Assembly: GCF_963675165.1 (NCBI RefSeq)
Contig: NC_087379.1
Coordinates: 2,236,201 to 2,300,200 of the forward strand
DNA from: Halichondria panicea
Lineage: Eukaryota; Porifera; Demospongiae; Suberitida; Halichondriidae
DNA: 64,000 nucleotides
Reading direction: 5' to 3'
Below, piece by piece: positions 56,901 to 64,000 of the stretch; position 1 is the first letter of the stretch, and each line of letters begins with the position of its first letter. The position numbers and the translations under genes are program-made. The notes below the pieces were generated by a model. It saw nothing but the letters and a program-made list of their open reading frames with translations. It was not told where the DNA came from and searched no databases.

Positions 56901-58958
56901 TCTGGAGCAAAGTTTGGATCTGATTTTCTCAACCCTGGCTCAAATGTATTGCCTTTAGACGGTAATTCTAGCAACTCATTGCTATCTCAAATAGAAGGTT
57001 CCAATCCTCAAAGTGTTAGTATCTTCTCTGACATTGTTTCCGCATCAATTTCAATTCCGTCTCAGAACTCATATCTCCAAGTTTCAGATTTGCCATCTCC
57101 TATACGGATTTTGATTCCAATGCGTGCAAGTGTCCCAAGTGACTATCGACCTCTGTGCCTGTACAGGAATGTGGGTGGCGGAAGTGGATTCGCGACTAAC
57201 GAGTGGCGTTTGGATAGTATACAACCCCTCACGATCGTATCCTATTCTGGTCAAGATCACTTTGTATGCGAATTCGATCATTTGACAGAGTTTGTTATTG
57301 GACTTCTCCCACCCCCTGTGATAACCACACAACCTCCCATAACCACGCCACCCCCCACCACTCCGGAACCAACCACACCTACAACCACACCTCCACCTCC
57401 TACAACCCCAGCAACTACCATCCCTCCTCCAACTGTGCCGTCTCCAGCTGGTGCAATTGCTGCGGTGATTATTGTTCTACTAGTAATAGCAGCAGTTATT
57501 GTGACTCTTTTAATCGTGTTTTTTGTGTGGAGAAAGAAACATTCCAAGAAGGTTAAAATCAGTCCAGCTACGGACGAAACAGATGGTGATGAAAAGGTTA
57601 AACTAACTAAAGCTGGTCCTCTCACCCCAGAAGAATCTAAAGTCCCGATGCAAATCATTCTCTGTGCTGACAAGGGGGAAAGAAAGCTGATCGGAAAAAT
57701 GAACGTCCTGCCGTCGATACGCCTTCGTGAACTGAGATACCAGCTGGCTGATAATTTTGAAATGTTCAAGCAAAAACCGTTTTATTTCTTGACCAGACAG
57801 TTGTGTGATATTGAGCCTGCCGCAGAACAACAACAGTTTGTGAGTCTGGTATTCGGCGACAAGCCCATCTTTGTGAGAGAGGTCTCCACCGAGAATGAGT
57901 TAACAAAGAGGCACTTTTGTGTGTGTGGAAATGCAGCTCAGTTTGAATGCTCCAATTGCAGCTCTCAAGGCTATTGCAGTCCTGAGTGCCAACTAGAGAA
58001 TTGGGCGGACCAGCACCAGAGGCAATGTGGTCGACTAAGCGAGAAGAAAAGAAGATCAGATGTGTTAACTGGAATTGGAGGACCATCTGAAATTCAAAGA
58101 CCGTTGAGACGCATCACCCTAGCAACCTCTCCGTCAACTGGAGGTATGGCTACATCTCCAGTTTCACCTACTGACTGGAAAGGATTTATGAGTCTTGGAA
58201 AGTCGTTCAATTCACCAGCAAGCCCTCAGGCACCAGAAAGTTTGGATACACCCAAACCGTCCAACAGTGAAACCGCAAAACCTTTTTTGAGTCGACAAAG
58301 CACTCCTAGAGCTCCACCCACTCTTGGTCCACTAAAGAAAGTATCTATATCCTCTCGTAACCTCCCTCCTCTCTCACGCTCGTCCAGTCTCCAAGGATAC
58401 TCTCAGATTGCCTCCAGACCTTCGTATCAAACATCCACATCTGTTACAAGACCCAACTTCTACAGTACTTCTGCAGGATCTGGAGGTCCCCCACCATCCC
58501 TACGAACCCCCGTTAGGGCTCAACCGGATCTATTTACGAGGGCAAACCCCCAGCAGGCTTCACTCCGTCCACCACCTCCTGCACGTAGGATCTCCATCAC
58601 CTCAGTCGGCTCAGAAGAACTGGGGTACTCTATGAGCATGTCACGTGACGTACGACATGAGCCATTGCTGGAATCAGACGAGGACGATTATGAGAGCTCA
58701 AGCGATGGAAGCAATATTTCTCCATTACCACAAATTCTTAATCCTCCGACTAGCAGCCACACACCCCAAATACAGTCAAGTATACCTCCTCTTGAGACAC
58801 AACCCTCATCCCATGAAACTAATGCACATGTGGGAGATACGCAGCCCTTTCAAACAACCCCTGCAAGCACCCCCACAGAATCTAAAGCTCTGGAAAAATT
58901 GTCGGAAGTTTTAGCTCACGATACAAGTATGTCCGAAGCAACTAAAGAAAGCAACTAA
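35912..58958 (+). CDS. Giant cadherin receptor with GPS-like site and MYND finger
   Basis: Seven exons: 35912-36991, 37576-49155, 49302-51181, 51293-51414, 51634-52531, 52729-55229 and 55564-58958. Phases agree and give about 7,151 aa. The start is chosen at MLYNLQ because a signal peptide (LLLFVTSSIQA) follows. Residues about 23-4190 form about 39 cadherin repeats, each ending in a DxNDNxP-like Ca2+ motif. Then come Cys-rich segments, three copies of a GxWQ...LRF.P...WDG module, CGVCGGDDSSC repeats, two IPT/TIG domains, a REJ-like region and a GPS-like site with HLT at 6593-6595. A Pro/Thr linker, one membrane helix (6651-6676) and a 475-residue tail with a MYND finger (6806-6842) complete it. 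No EGF, LamG or catenin-binding motif was seen, so it is neither classical nor Fat-type. An adhesion and signalling role is inferred. Confidence 0.85.
37010..37180. repeat. ~35-bp minisatellite with G-runs
   Basis: The unit TTAATTTGTTAGCACACATG, then TAAGAG and 7-11 G, is repeated about five times. It starts about 20 bp past the first cadherin donor (36991). The G-run length varies between units. Confidence 0.9.
37576..49155 (+). other. Single 11.58-kb exon of about 36 cadherin repeats
   Basis: The frame is open without interruption for 3,860 codons between a CTCCAG acceptor and a TAT-GTAAGT donor. I counted linkers such as DMNDNAP, DRNDNPP, DVNDNTP, DINDVAP, DSNDNSP and DLNDNPP. Repeats are about 100-110 residues with LDRE and A.D.D..N motifs. 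Several linkers are degenerate (DEGQVTSP, LNGNTFSP, VPLSDAITVP), so not all repeat junctions would bind three Ca2+ ions. The first repeat in the exon is split by the intron. Confidence 0.9.
49302..52531 (+). other. Cys-rich and WQ/WDG-module region of the giant cadherin
   Basis: After a Cys-rich stretch (about 49330-49790), a module recurs three times: SYGEWQYALC...LRVKLWDGNVDE (about 49800-50230), AAGVWQVSS...RLRFLP...RPWDG (about 50640-50840) and TQGVWQYHRG...RLRYIS...VRIWDGSVEG (about 51650-52020). The last is followed by CCVCGGGGDSCDGCDG-type repeats. The same W-G-WQ and RF.P/WDG pattern is known to me from bacterial and eukaryotic adhesin-like proteins, but I cannot name the family safely. 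Confidence 0.55.
53115..53812 (+). other. Two IPT/TIG-like domains
   Basis: TVTPNRGPRSGGTEVIVRGA is the typical opening of an IPT/TIG immunoglobulin-like domain (as in plexins and PKHD1). A second, weaker copy opens at VTIDSIAPPHIETNIEGVVS, then FIGSNF. Confidence 0.7.
53813..56170 (+). other. REJ-like region (polycystin-1 type)
   Basis: ARF-like openings (VNSVHFSTDLSTLLIEFDR), a conserved Cys pair (LRCSEIL, NADCNW), ACGPVTFSGINSQFPGYGGL with YYWAI and the later GVALETEFTLEAINSVGSPD with PFQFAFGI resemble REJ modules of polycystin-1 family proteins. The call rests on pattern only. Confidence 0.55.
57129..57299 (+). other. GPS-like motif with HLT site
   Basis: CLYRNVGG...SGFATNEWR, then HFVCEFDHLTEFVIGL, matches the layout of a GPS (C..W...C.C.HLT.F). 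The autoproteolytic H-L-T tripeptide is at 57279-57287. One of the usual cysteines is Phe (CEF for CxC). It lies about 55 residues before the membrane helix, across a Pro/Thr linker. Self-cleavage is inferred. Confidence 0.6.
57453..57530 (+). other. Single transmembrane helix of the giant cadherin
   Basis: AIAAVIIVLLVIAAVIVTLL, then IVFFVW, is followed by WRKKHSKKVK. This is a clear stop-transfer anchor and the only one after the ectodomain, unlike the 7 or 11 helices of other GPS proteins. Confidence 0.9.
57645..58028 (+). other. Cytoplasmic beta-grasp-like domain and MYND zinc finger
   Basis: About 80 residues from MQIILCADKGERKLIGKMNV through LRELRYQLADNF to KPIFVREVS look like a small ubiquitin-fold or related domain (weak). 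The MYND finger (57918-58028) is clear: CVCGN, FECSNC, GYCSPECQLENW, HQRQC, with all eight zinc ligands. MYND fingers bind Pro-rich partners such as PxLxP. Confidence 0.8.
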
Positions 58959-58978
58959 AGAAATTGCTGCCTTGTCAG

Positions 58979-58984
58979 AATAAA
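58979..58984 (+). terminator. Polyadenylation signal of the giant cadherin gene
   Basis: AATAAA lies 20 bp after the stop codon; a short 3'UTR is implied. Confidence 0.6.
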
Positions 58985-59189
58985 CATTCAGTGTGTTTTA
59001 ATTAACCATTAATTGTTAGATACAGCTAGTTTTCAATGTTTTAATTAATTATTATTATTCATGACTTTAAATTATTGCTAACGTGTCTAAAGTAATTAAT
59101 ATTAGGGGAAGGTCCAGGGAAATCCCCAGGGGGCGTTCCATTGCGTATATACCTCTAGCTGGTATAGGATACCCCTAGTAAAGCGTATA

Positions 59190-61650
59190 ATGGCTAACAA
59201 AGCTGCATTACAGTGGAACAAGCAAAGAGCTACTTTGCATGCAAACCATGGACTCCAAATAACCCTATCAACAAGTTGCTCAGTTGCAACAAGAGCAACT
59301 GAAGATGCTGGACAGAAGGTGGATGGTCATGGTGTAGTGTTCACTAATCCGGTACCAGAGGGTGGCATGCTGAGAGTTGCAGTGCTAGAACATAATGAAC
59401 TTTTCAAAGGAGGGCCGGTAAGATTTCACTAGAATGGAAGTTAATTTATTTAATATCAGTGTCTATAGATCATCGAGCTACCGTGCATGTACGTACGTAT
59501 ATATAACTTATTTCGAGGATTGACCTCAACCTTGAAAATTGGCTTACTTCCTCAAAAGACCTCTATTGTAGGGGTGTGACCTCTATCCCATCGACTTCTA
59601 TCCTCGAAAAGAAAATCTGTAGTTTGAGCAATCTGCAAAACTTTATAGTGCCTTCGTATTTACGGTATATATAGAACGCGCCTGATAGATATAATTTTGC
59701 AGGAACAATTAACGTTGCTCAGTAACTCTCTGAAATGTTGCTGTCGGCTGCATGTGTTGCATTAAAATTATGTGATCCATTAATTTTGTTGAGTCTCTAA
59801 TAATAATAATTTTATAACGCTATTTTTCAGGGTGTCTTCCTTACCACTGAAAATCCGAAAACCTCGAGCCTCACTAAGGCATGGATGGCCACTACCTTGG
59901 ATGCACCTGGACAGTCACAGCTCATTGGAGTTTTCAATAATAAAATATTTTATGGAGGCAGGCCACTGGGTGCAAGAAAAAACTTGTCAAAATCTACCGA
60001 ATCTCTAAAGAGTGGTGACTCTGTTGGTATCAGGCTAGTCCAAGGAAACAAGCTGGAGCTGTACTATAATGACAGGTTGTTCAACACATTTTCACTGGAG
60101 AATGGATACCCACAGAAGACGCCAATGTGGGGAGTGGTGGATGTGTACGGAAGCTGCGTCAAAGTGAAAGCTGATGTTTGGACTCAGTTTCATGCACCAA
60201 GCACAGGTAGATGTATAGTCTAGTATATAGCTGCTAGCAGTAAGTTAATTCATCAGGCTTTTTTGCTGTGATCCACACTGACAGGTCATAATACAATCTA
60301 TGTAGCCACTAAAACTCAGTTATTGCTCTTGAGTTGCTGTATACGTGCATGCTAGACAGCTCAGTCAGTCATACATCACTACATGTATACATGCACTGCA
60401 CTCATGTCATCACCAGCCGAGGGTTTGCACTTTAGTGCTCTAGTTTATCTTTTAATTTAACAAATGAATGTACTGCTTATAATTATGCGTTTTAGTATCA
60501 TAATTACGAAACTTTAGTGCAGTTTTGCCTCATGGCTGCATGGCTATAAGTCGTGCTTTGTATAATACCATATAGCGGGTAATTTTTGTGGGGTAAAATA
60601 TTCGTTATTTTCCTGGGCAAGCTGACCTCTACGAAATTTTAACGTAGGCGTGGCTTACCGGAACGTAGTGCAGCCACGAGACTAAACAACATTTTTACTC
60701 ACGAATACCACCGTTTTCGAGTTGAACAAATTTTTTACCCCACAAAAATTACCCGCTATACGGTACACTATACAGTTTACACAACAACAAAAGGTTTTTG
60801 AATTATCTATCAAACTGATATCACAATGGTTTTCACATGAGTATAAGACTTAGGGTATAAGAGCTATAAATACCATTCACAGTAGAGTATTAATTTGTAA
60901 ACCGTTATTCTAATATAGTTTACTATTCCTGACGACATGTCTGTACATATAATTATGTACACACATGCACGTATACACACATGCAAATGCACACATGCAC
61001 ACACACACACACACACAGACACTCCACAGCGTCTGAAGAAAGGTGCTTCCCTGAACAGTTCTCCAACACAGCAAATTAAACAGCTACAAAAGCAGCTTGA
61101 CAACGAACGAGCAACTTTTGCGGTCGAGAAAGTGAGGCTTATGAAAGAGCTGAGTGAATCTGCTATAGTACAAGAGCGACAAGAGCACCAGATCCTTTTA
61201 CAAGAAGTTGAGACTGATCTTAAGAGCAAAACACAATTGCTTGAAAAGCAACTTGAGCAAGAACGCGAAAAGACACAGTTGCAGGAAAAGCAACTTGAGC
61301 AAGAACGCGAAAAGACACAGTTGCAGCTAGAGGCAATGGAGGCTAAACTTAGTCATACTAAACGGGAGGTGGATGAGCTAAGAAGACAACTATCAGAAGC
61401 TGCAGAGAGATCGAGAGACGTCAAAAAAGAACATACACACAATCACAAGCTGCAAGAACTTGAAACTGAAAATGCACGCCTCAAGAAGGACCTACAAGAG
61501 CTTCAAGAAAGCAACATACTAATGAGAAATCCGAGTGTATTAAGAATGGCAGCACGTCGACCCAGCAATAGGAGATCAGAAGCCATCCAGCCTGAGCTCA
61601 GGAGAATTTCAGGACAAGACATATGGCTACGAGCTCAAGGCACACAGTAA
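59190..61650 (+). CDS. NHR (Neuralized repeat) coiled-coil protein
   Basis: Three exons: 59190-59417, 59831-60206 and 61019-61650, phases agreeing, giving 411 aa. Residues 1-200 form a Neuralized homology repeat: LHANHGLQITLSTSC, GHGVVFTNPVPEGGMLRVAV, GVFLTTENP, then GDSVGIRLVQGNKLELYYND and PMWGVVDVYGSCVKV. NHR domains bind peptides and lipids in Neuralized-type regulators. The C-terminal half is a charged coiled coil from about 210 (QIKQLQKQLDNERATF) to about 365, with a near-exact 15-residue duplication (EKQLEQEREKTQLQ). No RING finger is present in this frame, so it is unlikely to be a classical Neuralized E3 ligase. The acceptor of exon 3 sits in a CA repeat. It starts 231 bp after the cadherin stop. 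Confidence 0.8.
60300..60440 (-). repeat. Inverted piece of the 0.54-kb dispersed repeat
   Basis: AGCCGAGGGTTTGCACTTTA (about 60416-60435), GTGCTCTAGT and GACAGCTCAGTCAGTCATACA are the reverse complement of landmarks at 5786-5880. Confidence 0.6.
60570..60763. mobile_element. ~194-bp MITE with CCRTATAGCGGGTA ends
   Basis: CCATATAGCGGGTAATTTTT is mirrored by AAAAATTACCCGCTATACGG, and the match extends into GTGGGGTAAAA. It sits in the second intron of the NHR gene. A fragment of the same family is at 4043-4118. Confidence 0.8.
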
Positions 61651-61892
61651 ATTTTTTTCTGTGAAGTAGATCTATAGAGTCGCAGTAAATGTACTTTTTT
61701 CACCAGTCAACATTTATATAGACATACTTTTTGTACATGATTAATTTACTAAAGCACTTGGTTTAATATACCCATGGCCACTTGGTTGTCAAGTACACTT
61801 GTAACAAATCTTTATGAGACATTGTCTCAAAATCTAATCCACAAAAGAAAACAAAACTACATGTATGTACTACAGAGTTAGTCAGTTGAGTT

Positions 61893-63434
61893 CTAGACAA
61901 TGGCCTTGATCTCATCCAGGAGGTTGGACACCAGTTGGGGGTCGCTGCCCTTGGCGTTGATACTTATACCAGTCTCTCCCTGTGTGTGTGTGTGGGGGGG
62001 GGAAGGGAGGGTAAATAGTTAAGATTTTGTACACTTTTCTCTGCACAAATTGTGCCTAAATTGTATACTAGAGTATGCTTTAGTATACATACTATAATTA
62101 TGAAGCTTATGTTCATATAACATAAAAGTGAACTATTACTTTACTACAACTAGGTTGCTACGTGTACATGTACATGTATGACACAAATGTCTATTTGGGT
62201 TGAGTTCGGCCCAGGAAGTTATGTGGTCAATAATGTTTATTTATGCTTTATGTGGTGGACGAGTAAGCCAGGTGCTTCTATATGGGAGATGCTAACTTTT
62301 AGCTGGTTGGAGCTAATCAGCTCTACAGCATTTAAATAGAAGCGCTATTTAACAAGGAAACCAATGGTATATAAAACTTTACACTTCAGTGAAGTATGAC
62401 AAAGTTATGACAACTTTATTTATGACAACTTTATGAAGGTCGAACTCAACACAAATGACTTTAACAGTGTGCAAGAGTCCAGTCAGCGCTATATATATAC
62501 CACATGTCACTGTACTTAATCACATGCATGTCACGTGTACCAGCTACCAAGTGTCAGTGTGTACTTACCTGAGCCTTGAGCAGTATGCAGATGTGGTGGT
62601 TGGCAATAGAGGAGCCGTACAAAGAGGCACTCTCATCAATCTTCTCCACTACCATAAGATGGAGGGTCCCTGCAATGGCCGTCAGGGCACTGCTGAAGTC
62701 AGGAGTCTGGGAGAACTTGACCTGTGTCAAGTGTGTGTATATGTGTGGTGAGGGGGTATGTGATTGTGTCTACAAAATGAAACCCCTTTTACCGTGCAGT
62801 GCTAATTAAGAATCTCCACAAAACTTCTTCTAGACCTCAATTGCTAACATTTTAACCAAAGCATCTGAAATATCTAGTGGTAAACCTCAAAATGCACAAC
62901 ACAGTCAACTGTCTCCAACCTGTCTCTATGACCTCGTTAGGTACATTGTACCAACTTACGCTAATAAGAACGCAAAGCAAAGTGTGTGTGTGTGTGTGTG
63001 CTCACCTTAATGGCCTGGGTGTCACAGAGACTGCCCCCTCCCAACCAGTTGGCCAACTGTTGCCTGAGAGATTTCAAAGTAATGATAATGATATTCATGC
63101 TAGAATCACCAGCAATGCTACTGTGCTGTACAACACATCCGGTAGCAATTGTAGTACACACCTGTAGTGAAACCTAGCCCTACAAGTGTCACCCTTTATA
63201 ATAATTATACTGCCAGGTTTATGGGTCCCAAGCCTCCGTGTTTGGACCGGTGTTAGCAGGCCACCTATTTATATATAGCCGCTACTGGTATGCCCAAGGG
63301 CTCTACCCTACAGACAGGTTTCACTGTTTACTGAGTGTGAGGACTCACTGGGAACAAGGCACTGGGCAGATGAATGCTGAGCAGGGGAGCATGATCTTGA
63401 AGTCCAGCTTCTCTCCAGTCGTACCAGTCTCAGA
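61893..63434 (-). CDS. AP3D1: AP-3 complex delta-adaptin, C-terminal exons
   Basis: Four consecutive minus-strand exons with matching phases: 63434-63349, 63063-63006, 62721-62569 and 61979-61893 (TAG). They encode 128 residues including FKIMLPCSAFICPVP, QQLANWLGGGSLCDTQAIK, LHLMVVEKIDESASLYGSS, IANHHICILLKAQGETGISI and SDPQLVSNLLDEIKAIV. The HHxCxLLK...SD..L.SNLL(D/E)E(I/M)KA ending is the characteristic end of AP-3 delta as I know it. AP-3 sorts cargo to lysosomes and related organelles. The 5' part lies beyond the last exon seen and off the window. Confidence is moderate because only the tail is present. Confidence 0.65.
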
Positions 63435-63500
63435 CTACAGGGGGGAGGGGGTGATACAATATGTACACTGATAGTGTGATCGAAACACTGTACACCACAC

Positions 63501-63679
63501 CAGAGGAGGTACGACAACATCACGTGCATGCGTGGACAATGGAATGTCAATTAACATGCAGCAAAGATGCATGCTGATGATGGGAGGGGCCGTATCTTTA
63601 AACCACACCCACACAACTTTTTGCTGCTATTGATTGACATTCCATTATCTACGCACGTGATGTTGTCGTACCTCCTCTG
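63501..63679. mobile_element. 179-bp CAGAGGAGG-end MITE
   Basis: CAGAGGAGGTACGACAACAT is mirrored by its complement ending at 63679. The arms continue through CACGTGC and AATGGAATGTCAAT (about 52 bp). The termini match the hAT-like palindrome at 21302-21738. Confidence 0.75.
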
Positions 63680-63869
63680 GTACATGTACCACACACTCAG
63701 TATACTATATAACAATGCCTATGATCTTAGGAAGTTGGAATACACTACTTAGAGCTAAAAATAAATGAGAGCATAAAATATGTGTTTTGGTCAATTTTAA
63801 AGCTGCAAAAACCTTATGCGATTTACTTGTTAAATGCCGCAATTTCAATGGGATTGTAAATAAAGCCAA

Positions 63870-64000
63870 CTAGAGCACTGAAGTGCTAACTCTCGACTGT
63901 TTACTTCAATCAATAAATAGTAGTATGTATGAAGCACGGAAGCTTACTAAGTAGCAAGGCTGACTAAGGAGAAGTAACACGAAATTTCATTGTTCCTGAT
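63870..64000. repeat. Left part of the 0.54-kb dispersed repeat, cut by the window edge
   Basis: AACTAGAGCACTGAAGTGCT and AGTAGTATGTATGAAGCA match 31302-31390. Confidence 0.6.

Overview
The window looks like nuclear DNA of an early-branching animal, most consistent with a sponge (demosponge). The genes are spliced, with GT-AG introns. Their products are animal-type: mucolipin/TRPML, BET1, ACTL6/BAF53, AP-3 delta, a Neuralized-repeat protein and a huge multi-cadherin receptor. The introns are full of short inverted-repeat transposons and minisatellites. No bacterial operon, rRNA or tRNA was recognised. The lineage call is inference from gene content; nothing here proves the species.

Layout. 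(1) 1-2.9 kb is intergenic and holds a 1.6-kb terminal-inverted-repeat (TIR) element. (2) 21.1 to about 2.9 kb, minus strand: a mucolipin (TRPML) cation channel gene of about 12-13 exons. Its introns carry stacked transposons, a 2-kb foldback element with a second transposon inside one arm, a 1.5-kb inverted minisatellite, a Crypton-type recombinase relic and several MITE families. (3) 22.2-24.9 kb, plus strand: a 2.7-kb TIR element with a perfect 10-bp target-site duplication that carries a two-exon gene for an Ulp1-like protease fused to a PHD finger. (4) 24.9-28.9 kb: repeat-rich, with no clear gene. (5) 28.9-30.0 kb, minus strand: a complete four-exon BET1-type SNARE gene. Only 162 bp away, divergently transcribed, is a complete 12-exon ACTL6/BAF53 gene (30.1-35.4 kb, plus strand). 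(6) 35.9-59.0 kb, plus strand: a seven-exon gene for a single-pass receptor of about 7,151 residues. It has about 39 cadherin repeats, Cys-rich repeats, IPT/TIG and REJ-like modules, a GPS-like HLT site, one membrane segment, and a cytoplasmic MYND zinc finger with a Pro/Ser-rich tail. (7) 59.2-61.65 kb, plus strand: a three-exon NHR (Neuralized repeat) plus coiled-coil protein. (8) 63.4-61.9 kb, minus strand: the last four exons of an AP-3 delta-adaptin-like gene that continues beyond the right edge.

The housekeeping genes point to membrane traffic (TRPML in endolysosomes, BET1 in ER/Golgi fusion, AP-3 in lysosome-directed sorting) and chromatin remodelling (ACTL6). Their proximity is probably chance. 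The two most unusual objects are the giant cadherin with its MYND tail, 3,860 residues of which lie in one 11.6-kb exon, and the TIR element carrying an Ulp1-PHD gene. Exon borders were read by eye from splice consensus and phase; they are internally consistent for the BET1, ACTL6, cadherin, NHR and AP-3 genes and less certain at two places in TRPML.
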